Source: Ailurus styani (taxonomy: Eukaryota > Chordata > Mammalia > Carnivora > Ailuridae). From it: a stretch of 64,000 bases of DNA. Location of the stretch: NCBI GenBank assembly GCA_002007465.1, contig LNAC01000232.1:2714895-2778894 (forward strand), written 5' to 3'. The position numbers and the translations under genes are program-made. The stretch's first letter is position 1. Each line of letters opens with the position of its first letter. Below, in pieces: positions 23,332 to 36,391 of the stretch. The notes beneath the pieces were generated by a model. That model worked only from the letters and a program-made list of their open reading frames with translations. It searched no databases and was not told the DNA's origin.

Positions 23332-23340
23332 GACCACCCA
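23332..23340 (+). promoter_or_regulatory. GLI consensus motif GACCACCCA, start of intron 7
   Basis: Perfect consensus match beginning 9 bases after the exon 7 boundary. Being this close to a splice donor it may simply be intron sequence of no regulatory use. Confidence 0.35.
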
Positions 23341-24709
23341 GCCTTCCCTTCCCCTGTCCCCAGGCCCGGTTTTCAGGCTCTCCGGGATGGGGCTCCAACA
23401 TCGGCAGCCCATTCAATAGTTCCTTTCCCAGCAGGACTGAAACAGCAAGAGAAGTCTCCCAGTGGGGTGGCATGAAGGGAGGTTTATTGGCCCATTTCTC
23501 TTGTGTTTCCTTGTGTATTTCAGATGCACCGCCAGCGGTGACCATTGTATTTTAGATTTACCCCCTTGCAATCTGAGGTCATGGAGGTGAGTGGAAGCCA
23601 CAGAACAGTTACAGGAAAAGACCATAGTCCACCCAAGTGCAAAAGAACAAGCATCGGCCACCCACAGAATTGAAACAGGGCCCAGCTCTGGCCTGAAAGC
23701 CATGCCAGACCCGAGAATCATTCTGGCCTCAGGCCCTCCCAGGCCTTAGATGAGAGAGGCCTGAGTGTGGGACCAGCTCACAAACTTCCCTGCCTCCCTG
23801 TCCTGCAGATACAGCGCGAGGGGCCGTGTGCGGGGCACCCTGTACCCACTGCCTTCTGCATGGGGCCTTGGGGAAGAAGGATGTGGCTCTCCTGCCGGAA
23901 GCTCACCAAGGTGGTCTTGGTTGTAGAAACAGCTGTGGTTCTTAGCAAAGGGCATCCCTACTTAACTCCAAAAGGAAAGCAGCCATTTACCTATATGTAT
24001 GTTGACAGCTTGTTTTTCTACTTTCTTTGTCTAGTTCCTCCACCTTTTCTTATTGTTTGAAGAATAAGATACTTACAGTCCTCAACAAAATGCCTGCACA
24101 TGTGATAGCATTCAGGGGAACTATACTTTTTGCATAAAGGACAACTTAAGCTCCTAGTGCAAATATCTGACCCCCTTTTGCCTTCCTGCTTGTTCTGATG
24201 GTGTGCTAATAAAAGCCCATGGGAGGTTCCAAGAGAAAGCATACAGTCATTAAAATCATTCAGTTGCTTTTGACGAGAGAGGTAATTTAAAGAAAGATTC
24301 ATGGTCTTATCCAAAATTGTAGCCATTATTGGCTCATTTTTAAAAATTAAAGTAACCCATACCACTGTAACAAGTCAGACAGTTAGAAAAGTTAGCATTA
24401 TCGCCTCTGTAGTCCACTTGAAGCCCACCCTTTGCGTAACCAGCATTAATTTGTTTTTTTGAATGTGTTTGCTGTTTGTATAGGTCAATCTTAGACTAAA
24501 ATCTCTATAATGGATCAGAATAGTGACCTTCACCCCAAAGATCAGCAAAGCACCTTGCAAAGAAACAGTCCCACCAAGAGAGATTCCTCTCTCATTCTCC
24601 TGTCCCTTGGCAGACCCAGGGACAGGCAGAGTTCCCTGGGACCAAAATGGGGGGATGACCTCAGCATCCCACCGGCCCACCCAAGGAGAAGGATGGCATG
24701 GTATCATCC

Positions 24710-24718
24710 GACCACCCA
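24710..24718 (+). promoter_or_regulatory. GLI consensus motif GACCACCCA, intron 7
   Basis: Perfect 9-of-9 GLI consensus in single-copy intron sequence about 470 bp before exon 8. Confidence 0.4.
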
Positions 24719-25185
24719 GAGCCCAGAAACTACGTAAGAGTTCATTCATGGCAAAGCGCTTGCAGCCCTTAGTGGCATCCATCGCGGTGGGCAGAATCCC
24801 CAGGTGGGCCTAGGCAGTGGCAAAGACCTTGTTAGTCACTGTCTGGAGCTATGTTAAGGGTAAATCTGGGGCCTGTGGCACAGGAAGGGGAAGGACAGTG
24901 AAGAGCCCTATCTTGGAAGGTGCCCTTCTGAAGTCCAGAGGCCGCCCCCTTGTCTTTTATAAGAATGGCACTCTTCAGACCAGAAATTTCTTGAGAGCAT
25001 GGTTGCCTCATCTGCCCTTTGTCCTCACACTGCTCTCACTCAGCTCTCAAGGCTAATGTCTAGAGTGGGTTCACGGCTTTCCTAGGACCTTTTCCTGCAT
25101 GTCTGCAGAGCCTGGTTCCAAGCACAGGGTTAAGGGATGTTAGGAGCCCAAAGGGCCACCAGGCGACTTAGTGATGTTGTTGCAG

Positions 25186-25297
25186 ACACGGAGCAGATCC
25201 GGGAGACCCTGAGGAGAGGACTTGAGATCAACAGCAAACCTGTCCTTCCTCCAATCAACCCTCAGCGGCAGAACGGCTTCACCCACGACCGGGCCCC
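25186..25297 (+). CDS. SUFU: SUFU exon 8 (codons 304-341)
   Basis: 112 bp, equal to human c.911-1022. The acceptor is TTGTTGCAG and the donor CC|GTAAGT. It completes Asp304 and reads TEQIRETLRRGLEINSKPVL and then PPINPQRQNGFTHDRAP. The NGFTHDR segment differs from human (NGLAHDR as I remember it), which fits its place in the disordered inter-domain region, the least constrained part of SUFU. The exon ends two bases into codon 341. The next intron is the longest in the window at 14.2 kb. Confidence 0.97.
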
Positions 25298-27849
25298 GTA
25301 AGTTCTTTGTCCCCAGAAGGGATTCGTAGAGCTTCCTGAGAGCACTGTCCCAGGGCTGGTACGAGGGGGGCAGTTTTGTCCTGAAGTGTCTGTCCCTGGG
25401 GCTTGCATGAGAGAGAACACTGCCTGTAGCCCTTGCTGGACGGGCCAAGGGTCTCTGGGGCACACAGGCCTGTGGGTCATAAGAAAGGGCCTCAGAGGGA
25501 ACCCAGCGGACCAGGAATATAAACATCAGTAAATATTTACATGGGCTGTGTGAGCAGACAGGAGGCCAAGTTGGGGCAAAATCCCAGCCTTGAGGGAGCC
25601 CATTGTGCTGAGCACGACTCCCCTCCTTATCTCGGCCTCGGCCAGAGTTGCCCTTCCTTCCTTCCTGGAGCCTGGTCTCCGGCTGATAGCTGCAGCCCCA
25701 GGGGCCTCCCTGTCTGGCCAGCCCCATAGTGGATGCCTGCTGCTGAGGCCCTTTTTCCTGCCTCCCTTCCATGGGGCCCAGAGAAGGGAAGGGAAGTCCT
25801 TTGCAGGCCTCTGCTGCCTGTCTAGGGGCCCTTATAGCCCTTTGGGAGAGACTGTGGCTACCCCCAGAGGTCAGATCCTCTTCCTGCTGACCTCTCTTCC
25901 TCTGATAGGGGGTGAATGGTAGGCAGGGCTGGAGCTGGGCACCCCCTTCTGCCCTTTGAATCAGGGAAGCTGTAGGGAATAGCTGCTGGCAGGGGATGCC
26001 TGGGAGCTGGCAGCCCAGAGCAGAAACCTTGTTTGCCAGGGAGGAAGTTGCCGTGCCCTGGGCTCAAAAGGAAGCACAGCACTCCTGCAAGATCAGGGTG
26101 ATCTGTGCTTCTTCTGAGAAGTCTTTATTATACACTTGCTGTGTGGCAAGCTCAGGGCTCAGGGGGCCATCCAGGATATAGGCTTTTCCTTGGGAGGTGC
26201 ATGAACTGAAATTAGCGTGAGTCTGGCTGTAGATGCATTTTGTTGGAAATAGCTACTTCTTTGAATTCTAGCTCCAGCTGTTCATCCACACCCCCAGAAG
26301 TGGTAGTGATCTAACAGTCTACAGAAAAGACAAGTCGGGATGATCTGGAATAGTTAGGGAGGGAGGGCTTCTTGGAGGAGGAAGAACATGAGACGCAGAC
26401 GGACCTTAAAGTTGCCCTAGAATTTTCATGCAGGAGGAGCTGAGAGAGGTGCAACAGGGGAGGCCTGGCTAGCTAAAGTCAAAGCTGTAACCTGGGGGCA
26501 GACTGTGGGGTAGGGAGAGTTACTCTGGATGTCCAAGATGGCTTACCTGGAGTCTGCCATCCAGAAACCATGCAAGTTGAGCTTCTTGGCAAGAGCTTGG
26601 AGAAGCCTCCACTGCCACCTCCGAGCAGCTTTCAAGTCCAGCCAGTGGGTTCCTGCAGCCATCTGCTTTGAAGTAGCTGGCGTGAGGCACCATGATCTTC
26701 CCCTGGCAGCAGCAGATGGCCAGGCTGAGGCGTGGGGCATCTGGAAGCTCTCCACCTAGGACTCTGGACCCTGTCCCAGGGCCATGCTCCTTCCCATGCC
26801 CTGAGCTTGGCTTCACCCTCTAGGCCCCGTTGGCCCTTGCGGGGAGGCTGGGAGGTACTTGAAGGCTTAAAGGCCCAAGCGTGTCGCCTATAACTTGCAG
26901 ACAGTCTCAGTTTAGATGGCCCCGTCACCTCTGGAAGGTCCAGGTTTCTGGGCGGAAGGGCGGGGGCTCCTGCAGAGACACCCCCCACCCTTGCTGCTCC
27001 TATATATGTGGAGCAGGCTGGAGATCTCACTCGCTGTCCTGGGCAGATGTTCAGCTGCTGCACTTCCAGGGGGAAGGGGACACAACGCTCAGGGTTCCTG
27101 GATGCATACATGCAGCTCAGAGTCAGCCCACCCCTGACTGCACAGAGGGGCACTGGATCTGGTCCAAGGGCTATCTGAAGACCCCAGGTAAGAGCTGCAG
27201 CCTCTACCTTCGGCCTGAGGTGACTGAGCTACAACTAGATGGGTGGAAATAGATCAGGGGTGCCAGCCCTTCGGGGTCATCTCCCCTCCCTGCAGCTCAA
27301 GTGACCAGTCAGGTCTCCACAGTGCTGGAATCTGCAGTCCGGAGGGAGTCAGAATGTTTCTTCTGAGGTTCTCAGTGCTAGCTACCAATTTGTTAGCCAT
27401 TGGTTGAGAAGCGGTTCCTTCTGTTTTGCCAAGATCCTTTTCCAACACACCCCTCAAGTGTCTCAAGGCTCTGGCTCGCTGTTATCTCACGATCGATGAT
27501 GACGGACTCCGTGTAGATCAGCAAGCACGACTGTAATATCTGTGCTGCCCACTCTGGGACCTGACCCCATTTCAGATAAACCACATGGATTGCGCCTGGG
27601 AAAGCCGACCCGAAACTTGCTGGCACCAGTGTTTGCTTCTCTCGCCGTTGGGGGAGCAACCTGGGCCTTACTGTGTGTGTGCATCTCATTTTCCTTCAGT
27701 CAGGCGTTCTCTGCTGGGGCATGCTGCTTCCTCATGGCTCTGGGAACGGTCTGAGGAAGCTGAGGGAGCCTGGGCATTAGCAGCTGGGCTCTGGCCCACT
27801 TGCAAGGGGCGGGGGCAGGGGTCAAGCCCTTGCTCTCTTCATAGCCCGC

Positions 27850-28040
27850 TAGCAGCTAGCACTTACGTGGTGATGACCGTGTGCCAAGTAACATTCCAAG
27901 TGCTTTACACCGCATGACTGTCATTCATTCTCACAGTCGCTGTGAAGTAGATAACCTGACCGTCCCCTTTTACAGATGAGGAGACCGAGGTACAGAGAGG
28001 CCAGTCAGTAACTTGTCCGAGGTTAGGAAAGGGTGGCACT
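27850..28040 (-). repeat. MIR, antisense
   Basis: GTGTGCCAAGTAACATTCCAAGTGC...CAGATGAGGAGACCGAGG...AACTTGTCCGAGG is the reverse complement of the MIR core. Confidence 0.75.
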
Positions 28041-29551
28041 TAGGGCAGTCTTCCCTAGTGTGACCTTCCTTACCCCATTCTCAGGGACCCCATGAGGGAC
28101 ACACAAGGCTGTGTCTCTGAGGTGGGAGTGACCCTCTTTGGTGGACCTCATCTGTCCAGTTGGGGTAGGAATAGGAACCTCTCACATGACACTGTAGACA
28201 AGGCTAAGTCCCGTGGTAGAAGCTTATGGTGCGTTGTGCGTTTTTAACTCTAGGGAAGACACGGGGTCAGCTTTGCTGCTTCCAAATCCCGGAGATAATG
28301 AGCTGTATCGTAATTGGCTCATTTATACCAGAATTACTTTCTGACAAAAAGTCTTGTTTTCTTCCTGTTCAGAAACAAAACCAACCCTATGTATCTGTCC
28401 CCTCTACCACCTCAGGGCTAGGGGATTTCTTTCTTTCTTTCTCGAGGCCTTACTTCCTGCTTCCCAGAAAGGCAGGCCCCTCTGGGTAACCTGCTCCTCT
28501 CCCACTTGCCCTCGCCAGCCCTCCTCCCACCGCCTTCCCAGAAGGAGAGTCCTTGGCCCTTTTGGGGGCTTCTTTCAGAGTTTCACAACCCTTGCATTCC
28601 AGCCATGAAATTTGTATCTGGCTTTTCCCAAGATGATCAGTTGAGAAAAGCCTCCTTCTGCTTCCTGGCGCCTCCCTTCCCACTGCCTACCTGGGTGAGT
28701 TTGGGAAGCAGGGGAAGCCACTCCTTTCTGTCACTGAGGAGAGTCTGGCCTGCGGACTGTGCCTGCCAACATCTGTAGGGACCTGAGGGGGGAAAGAGGC
28801 CCCGGGCATCTGCTGTGTCTGAGGTTGCCTGGAGTGTTGTACAGAGTTTGGATTTTGCTCCCCAGCTTCTCCACAGGAACTCGGAGGATGTGTGTGGTCA
28901 GGTGCATCGGGCGGGGAGCTTTGCATTTCCATAAACTTCTGCTCGGATGCTGGGAACATGTGGCTGTGTTCCAGGACCTCCTCCTCCCTCTGCCAGGGTC
29001 TCCGTGCCTGAGGCCGGAGGGCCTTTACAAAGCTCTCTGAGTCACACAGCCTCCCAGAGAGGGGCAGGGCTCGTGTGTGCGTGTGTGCGCGAGTGCGCGG
29101 GTACGCAGGTGGGGGTAGGTCCCTGACTGTGAGAAAAGCACTTTGTAGTTGAGGCACCTTTAAAAAGCAAACTAGCCATCATTTCTGAGCCAGGTTTCCT
29201 GGTCTTCTGGAATCACGCCAGCAGCTTTTAAGGCTCTTTTTTTTTCCCCTGCGATTTTGCCTTTTCTCCTTAATTTCCTGAAGAATTAAGGTTTTGTAAT
29301 ATGAATTCCCTGGTTGTGACTTTCTCCACTGCACAGCCCACCACCCCCCCCGCCCCGAGCACATACACATGCTTGCACATATATTTCTCTCCACTTTTAG
29401 GAGTGTCTGCTCCCATCTGTTTGCCTTTGGGATAGGGTGACTTTGCTGCCTCTGCACCCATCTTGACTAGCTTATAACCTGGCCAGGAAGTTATCCTTTA
29501 GAGAAACTTGTGTTTTGTTTTACTCACGCTATGAAGCCCCTTCTTCTTCTT

Positions 29552-29751
29552 CCTTTTTTTTTTTTTTTTAAGGTTTTATTTGTTTCTTTGACAGAGAGAG
29601 ACACAGCAAGAGAGGGAACACAAGCAGGGGGAAAGGGAGAAGCACGCTTCCCACTGAGCAGAGGGCCTGATGCAGGCTCGATCCCAGGACCCTGGGATCA
29701 CGGCCTGAGCTGAAGGCAGATGCACTAACGACTGAGCCACCCAGGTGCCCC
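29552..29751 (-). repeat. Can-SINE, antisense
   Basis: Poly(T), then GGTTTTATTTGTTTCTTTGAC, ending GCCACCCAGGTGCCCC, with a target duplication (AAGCCCCTTCTTCTT, 1-2 mismatches). Confidence 0.9.
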
Positions 29752-31544
29752 AAGGCCCTTCTTCTTAATTAGAAGAAAATGTCTAGTTCGCACCCAGTGA
29801 ATTGGGTGAAGGGAGGTGAGTTTCCATCTGGGAAAACACCTGGGCTGCTGGCACTCACGGCTCGCACACAGGGCAGTCGGGGGTGACCCTGTTCAAAGTG
29901 TCCAGCGCATCGGTGCCGCAGCCAGCCCGGAGCCTGCGCCTGTCACGCTGGCTTCCCTCACCACTCCCACACCAGGGAAGTACGTTGTTTTCATGAGGAG
30001 AAGACCCAGAAAGAGACAGCCCTGCTCTTGGGGCCCTAGCTGGGTCCCGCAGGGCTGGCAGGAGGAAGGGCCCAGGCCTCCGTGATTCATGCAGGTCCCA
30101 CTGTGCGCCTGCCTTTGTGTGCCTTCCTCAGAGACACACGTTTGAGAGGGCAGAGCGAGGCCCTGCACAGCAAACCCAGCACAGGTGAATTTCTGTTTGA
30201 ACTCCTTTCTCTGCTCGACTTCCCCAGAGCGATGGAGCCGTGGCCACTGTTTACACCATAGCGTTGGAGTTCATGGCCAGCATGTTGCATCCTCAGTCCA
30301 CAGGGCAGCTCCCTTCTTCAAAGTCCCAAATTCAGAAGTATTTTTATCACCCATCTTTGATCCTCAGTATCACCTAACACTTCAGCAGTGAGTCACTTCT
30401 CCAGGGAAGGGAAAAGGAAGGCTCAAAGGTGAGATCTGGAGAGAGGAAATGACTCAGTGTCTCAGAAAACGGAAAGCCAAGCGCTCTGGTGAGAGTGGGC
30501 TCACTCAGGAAAGCCAGCCTCCTGCCTCCTACCCAAGTCAGAGGGCCGGGCCGGGGGCGGAGGTCCCTGGTACCCCGAGTTGACTCCTCTGGTTGATGAA
30601 AGCGCCCTCTCATCATCACGCCAGTTCCACCCCCTCTCTCTCCCTTCGCCACGTCCTGCCCCCCTGTTCCATCCTCACAGCCGTCCTTGGAGGGCTCACA
30701 ACGAAAATACCCTACTTTATCGTTCGGTTACCGGTGTTCACCAGGTAACACAGCCTTGTGTTTAGGAGTAGTTGAGCTGGGGCCTTTGCCCCCACCTCTC
30801 ACCTCTACCCTGTCCCAGTCCTGCCCTGAAGGGGGACCTTCAAGTGGTTCTTTCTCTGGGAAGTTCAGAGCTTTTGTCAGCAATCTGAAAGCAAAAGGAA
30901 TAATCTCCCAGCCTAGAGGCAGAAGCCAGAGGTTGGGCTGGCTCAGCAGGCCAAACCCACATCACCGTTGAACAGTTGCCAACCCCGATGCCCTAGTTCC
31001 CGCTCCCGGGCATCCCCAAGGAGAAGGCCCCAAGTCGCGTGGCCGGTGCAGATGTCACCCCTGTCATAGGACTGGGACGGTGGCTAAAAAGAGGCTCGGT
31101 GGTCTCAGTGGTTCAGCTCCTCTCCTTTCCACGCCTGCTGCCATTGCTAGAACATGACCAATAAATACCCTTAGGCTAAGGTGCAAAAATGAAGGCTTTT
31201 CCATCTGAAGAGACCCGGGTGGAAAGGAAACACGGATACAGTTCTGTCAGCCTGTAAAGTGTGGGCAGGGCGAGCAGGGGCGTGTACTATAAACCATATA
31301 GTGCTAGAAGATCAGGGCTCCATCTTGACACTGCAAGGAGAGGGTGTTTTAGGATATGTAAAAAGTCACCTTCTGCAGTGGGAAGTGTAACTGTAGAATG
31401 TGTTACATAGACAGGTGGTAAAGACGAAATGAAAGATTCAGACGGATTCCTGAATTACCGAGGTGTGCACCTAAGCCATCACACAAACTACCCCTCCTGT
31501 TCCCTCTTCAGGAAGACTCCTGGGCTAGACAGGGTCTTGTGGCC

Positions 31545-31700
31545 GAGCAGGCAGTTTTCATTGAGGATTGCCACGTGCCAGGCCCTGTGGTGTGAGTTGC
31601 TGTTTTACAACTTAGAACACAGAGGCCTAGACGGATGATACAACTTACCTCGAGTCAGTAAGCTGGGAATAAGTGTCAGAGCCAGGATTCAAACCTTGGA
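31545..31700 (-). repeat. MIR, antisense
   Basis: GCCACGTGCCAGGCCCTGTGG...AACACAGAGGCC...GCCAGGATTCAAACC matches reversed MIR. Confidence 0.65.
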
Positions 31701-32115
31701 CTGTTTGGTCCAGTCCTCTCCACCACTGGATACTGCCTATGAAAGAGGATACATGTGGAGGGGCCTCTTGCAATTTATAGGAAAAAAAATAACTGGAAAG
31801 TAGGCCCTGGAAGTTTACCCACCACTGTATAGAGGAAAGCTGGTGTTTTAGTTTGCCTCGAAACCCATGAGGGTGGCAGGTCCGTGGGCACCGTTTGGCT
31901 GAGAAAAGCGTGTCCCCAAATATGGTGAAATCTGTTGGAGGATATACTCCACCAGAATGAGTGAGGAAGATATGCAGGGGACACGAAATGGGGTCCAGCA
32001 TGGGAAAGAGGCCGAGGGAATCACCAGGGTGGTGGTGAGCAGCAGGAACAGAAGGCAGCCAATTCGGAAGGATCTCCGGAGGAAGGGCTTGGAAAAAGAT
32101 AAAACTGATCAATCC

Positions 32116-32306
32116 GGGCACCTGGGTGGCTCAGTGGGTTAAGCCTCTGCCTTTGGCTCAGGTCATGATCTCAGGGTCCTGGGATCGAGTCTCATGTGGG
32201 GCTCCTTGCTCAGCGGGGAGCCTGCTTCCCCCTCCTCTCTCTGCCTGCCTCTCTGCCTACTTGTTCTCTCTCTCTCTGTCAAATAAATAAATAAAATCTT
32301 TTAAAA
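32116..32306 (+). repeat. Can-SINE, long form
   Basis: Starts GGCACCTGGGTGGCTCAGTG and ends AAATAAATAAATAAAATCTT plus A-rich tail. The flanks AAACTGATCAATCC and AAATTGATAAATCC are a diverged target duplication. Confidence 0.93.
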
Positions 32307-32700
32307 AATTGATAAATCCTTGATGTATTTGAGTATCTTGGGGAAATCTGTAGACCATTGGTAGTTAGTCTAGGATTGAATTAGTGATAAACACACAGAA
32401 AACCAAGACTGTGATTAAATCCAAGGAAAATAGAAAACTGCACCAGAAAAGTAAAGTATAATTTTCTAAAAGTATACATGATAGTATAGTCCATGCCTCA
32501 GTTGTAAATAGCACTGATTTCATGTAATAATGTAAACACTTGATGCTGATCCAAACAAACAGGATGCGGTTCTGGGAAGGTGAGAGGGTGGGAGGGTGGG
32601 AATGGAAGAGAGCTAAGAGCTCGCATTTCTTTGTGGGAAGTCAGTAGGTGAAACCAGAGAGGGGGAAGTGGGGAAGTCAAAGTGAAGCATGTTAGAAGTC

Positions 32701-32937
32701 CGGGGGGGGGGGCACCTGGGTGGCTCAGTCAGTTAAGTGTCTGCCTTCAGCTCAGGTCATGATCCCAGGGTCCTGGGATCAAGCCCCGCATCGGGCTCCC
32801 TGCTCAGTGTGGAGCCTGCTCTCCCTCTCCTTCTGCCTACCACTCACCCTGCTTGTGCGTGCTCTCTGACAAATAAATAAAATCTTAAGGAAGAAAGAAA
32901 GAGAAAGGAAAGAAAGAAAGGAGGGAGGGAGGGAGAA
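32701..32937 (+). repeat. Can-SINE followed by GAAA/GGGA tract
   Basis: A run of 10 G precedes GCACCTGGGTGGCTCAG. The SINE ends at about 32889 and its tail has expanded into a purine tract of GAAA and GGGA units to 32937. Confidence 0.9.
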
Positions 32938-33789
32938 AATACCAAAAGAGTCCACTAACAGAGATGAGAGAGGTTTTCTCTGATGAGCAGGGTGAGAAGA
33001 CTGGTCCCGATAGGAGCCTGTGACTCCTTAAACTTTAATAACAATTGTAAGTAAAAGTCCAAGAAGTGATATTGTAGGAGCTGTTACACCTCGCCCTGCC
33101 CAGTGAAAGGAAAGGATAACCTGCTCGGATTGAAAATCACAGAATTAGCCCCGAGGCCACCGTGGTGGTGCAGAGACGCTTCCAGTGCCCCAGCACCGGG
33201 CGAGGAGCTGAAGATTAGCAGCCCTAACCACCTGACCGGCCTCCTGGGAGCATCTGTCTTGGTGTAAGGGAACGACAAGGGGCACTTGTCCAGCCATGGA
33301 GGTGGACTGACATGGAGTGGAAGTGTCAGGGCACTGGAAGAAAGCACCTTGGGCAGAGTGAGATCAGGAAGGAAAACCCTGTGCCCTGTCGTCCCCAGAC
33401 AGAGGGTCCCTGCAGCCTTTTAGGAGGTTTCGTTGAATGTTAAGGGAGAAGGGAGTTTTGTGGCTGAGATTGGAAGATGTCGGCTCACACAGAATGAAAC
33501 TGGCTGGTTTGGCCTCTGTAGTCCTCCTCAGCCCTCAAAATGCCAACACTGTAGTCTTTCATCTGAGACACTGTGTTGCATCCAGCCCTTGCCCCATCTG
33601 CTTTTCAAGAAGCTTCCCTTAAATTAAAATTCCATCAAATACCCTTTGGGAAGTCCTGCCTTGACTTCTAGGAAGCAGTTTTTTTAAGAATTCAGGGAAA
33701 AAATAGATGTGTCTTCATGGCCTTGAAACCCCAGAAGGAAAGCCCACTCAAAGGTTTGGGAAGTTCTTAAGGAGAAACATTGTGGTTGT

Positions 33790-34020
33790 TTAAGTTGGCC
33801 TCAGGCAGACCTGGGGATTTCATCTCAGTCCTTTATCCGTTCATTGTGTAACCTTGGGCTAGTTATTTAAGTCTCTGAGTTTCAGTTTCTTCATCTGTAA
33901 AATGGGGAAAGTAATACCTCTTGATAGAGTCGCCATGAAAATGAAAGGAAGCCGAGTACTGAATGGGTTTAGCCGAGGAGCTGGCCCCAGAGTCTGCACT
34001 CGATAAAAGGCACCTCTTAG
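33790..34020 (+). repeat. MIR, sense
   Basis: ACCTTGGGCTAGTTATTTAAGTCTCTGAG...CATCTGTAAAATGGGGA...is a clear MIR core, nearly full length. Confidence 0.85.
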
Positions 34021-34639
34021 TATCATATTGTGACCAGTCCCCTGGAAACTAAAACGAGGTGTAATACCTCTGGGGACCAGGATAGGTATGTAGAGAATCT
34101 TTTCCGTGACTCGGATTTCTTGAAGAATTTGAACAAATTCTGGAAGGAGAAGTATGTTATATCAGCACAGATTATTAAGGAACAGTGTCAAGAAAAGCTG
34201 AACCTCAAGAAGAACTGAGTCTGTTGCAAAAAAGTGCTATGACCAGCAAAAAGGACTTTATTTTTTGCACTTCTGTTTGAAACAACAAGAAGAAGAAAAG
34301 AAGACCCATTGTTTGCACAGAGTAACTTCAGTCAGTGGCAGAGAGAAAGCAAGATTTACCCAAGTTCTGTTATGCTTCCATTTCAAAAAGAATGGTTATC
34401 AGAGTAGGAAGAGTCACACAGGCATTGACGAGAAGACCGAAGCCGTGATTTCAGGGCACCTGGTCCACATGTCTTGTGCCCCAGAACACCGGGCAAATTG
34501 GCAAATGAGATTTATGAAGCCAGTGTCCATAATCTTCGAGGGAGTAAGAGAGAGGTGTTGGCAGACTGAAAGCACTAAAAAGTTTCAAAATGCAGAAAGC
34601 ATCTTGCACTCTCCAAACTATTGAACATAGTGTCAGCTC

Positions 34640-36340
34640 TTGGGAAATTCTGGACTAGACTATTGAGCAGGCAGGCTGTGAACTCTTTTAGGAGGAACAG
34701 TGAGCCCTGAGAGTCAGCGTGGATTCATGAAGAATCAGGCCTGCCAGACCATTCTCATCTATTTTTAGAAATAGTTACCAGGTCGCCTAGCTGGCTTTGG
34801 AGGGGCATGAGACTCTTGATCTCGGGGCCATGAGTTCGAGCCCCACGCTGGGTGTAAAGATTACTTAAATGAAGAAATAAACTCTTTAAAAAATTTTTAC
34901 CTTAAAAAACAAAAAAGATGGGCGCCTGGGTGGCTCAGTGGGTTGAAGCCTCTGCTTTCGGCTCAGGTCATGGTCTTGGCGTCCTGGGATCGAGGCCCGC
35001 ATCGGGCTCTCTGCTCAGCGGAGAGCCTGCTTCCTCCTCTTCCTGTCTCTCTGCCTGCCTCTCTGCCTACTTGTAATCTCTCTCTCTCTGTGTCAAATAA
35101 ATAAATAAAATCTTTAGAAAAAAAAAAAGAAAAAAAAATAGTTACCTATTTCAACCTGGTAGACAAAGGAAGTGCTATAGACCTTTAGGGTTTAGCAAGA
35201 CATTTTCAGAATGTCTTCTGACATCATTGTTGGCGAGACAGAGAAATGTCCACAGAGCATTCAGGAAGGCGAAGGGCTTGGTGATGGGATGGTTGGGTTG
35301 ATTTATAATTGGTTGGATGAGCATACCCAAAGAGCAATGATGTCAGTCTGTCAGCCTGTCTGCCTGGCCCTACCCTGTTCACAGTTTAATCAAAGCCTGG
35401 GATGAGAACATTGATGGTGAGCTTAACAGTTCTGTCAGGGATAGGAAGTCGTGGGGCGGGTGGGGGGTGGTGCCAGTGTGAAGGATGGCAGAGTCAGGTT
35501 TCAAATGTACCTGGAGAGCTTGAAACAGTAGCCAGATAATGCAGAGTTGGGCTCTTAGCTCCAGCTAATCCCCGGTACGTATAAGATGGGGGAGAAGAGT
35601 CCAAGCGCAGGCCATGGGAGAGAGCCTGAGGGAGCTGCTGTTGACAGAGGGTGTGCTGGACGAGCTGCTAGTATGACGTGGTTACAAAGAATAGACAGTT
35701 TGATGACAGTTTTAATAGAAATAAGGTTTCCCAAATAAGAAAGCTCATAGTGCCTCTTTGATCTGCACTGGTTAGACCACATGCTGTATTTATTTCTACA
35801 CGCGACATTGACTTCTGGACATGACACTCTGGCTTTGACAAGCTAGAGTAGATGCAAGCACGAGTGACTTGGATGGCTGGAAGATTTCAGAACCGTGTCT
35901 CTGGAATATAGTTAAAAGTTGGGGCCACAAATACTTGAAACTGAGAAACTGGTGGTGGTCTGTGAGAGAGGCCTCGGGGATCTGAAAGGCTGTCCTGGGA
36001 GGAGGGATTAAACCACTTCTGGTCAGCCTGAGGTTTGGGAGATGAGAATTGCAGGAAGGCCGTTGTGCTCTGAAGAGGGAAGAGGCCCTGCCAGCATCTC
36101 CCTCAGCAGAACAAAAGCCTCAGGGGGTTTTGTTGGCCTGTAGTTGTGCCTTCCCAGAGGCCCAGTGGTTGACCAGAGCCCGCACGATCTGTTCAGGGAG
36201 TCAGGAGTCCTTCAAGCCCCATCTCAGAAGTCCTGTCTCCCAAGCTCAGGGCACAAAGACCTTTGCTCAGAAGTTGGGGCTGACTTGGCCGGAGGCAGTT
36301 GCTAAAGGCAAATAATTCCCTATTAAGTTATGGGCATTCT
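34640..36340 (+). pseudogene. Relic non-LTR retrotransposon reverse transcriptase (L3/CR1-like)
   Basis: A decayed LINE. Broken frames recall reverse transcriptase signatures: a GFMKNQACQT stretch before the SINE insertion, then LVDKGSAIDL, a degraded SK(A)F segment, and GLIYNWLDEHTQRAM. Further down, GGTTAGACCACATGCTG and CGACATTGACTTCTGG fit the 3' half of such elements. Stops and frameshifts are frequent, so it is not functional. Family assignment is from memory of L3/CR1 consensus sequence. Bases 34030-34640 may be the more 5' part of the same element. A SINE pair is inserted at 34781-35138. Confidence 0.6.
34781..35138 (+). repeat. Nested Can-SINEs (short plus long)
   Basis: A short SINE (about 34781-34895) carries in its tail a long-form SINE (about 34919-35128). 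The outer target duplication GAAATAGTTACC / AAAATAGTTACC flanks the whole composite. Confidence 0.88.
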
Positions 36341-36391
36341 TGCAGGAAGAGCAGACAGATTTCGAGAGCCAGCCACCTGACATCCTGTTCA

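Larger units (their letters stand above)
23324..25185 (+). other. SUFU: SUFU intron 7
   Basis: 1.86 kb with no SINE, and no other repeat that I can name. Bases 24060-24480 are AT-rich. Two perfect GLI motifs (23332 and 24710) lie within it. Confidence 0.9.

Noticed and set aside
25140..25772. 210-codon minus-strand ORF over SUFU exon 8 and intron 8
   Set aside because: It is the shadow of exon 8 and GC-rich intron; no splice or domain support and no recognised protein.
26632..27153. 173-codon minus-strand ORF in intron 8
   Set aside because: Overlaps other long ORFs on both strands, has no promoter or splice context, and shows no domain I recognise.
34030..34624. Two adjacent ORFs (62 and 119 codons) considered as a retrocopy or small gene
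   Set aside because: No recognised homology, stops between them, and the position directly before the non-LTR reverse transcriptase fossil suggests repeat-derived DNA.
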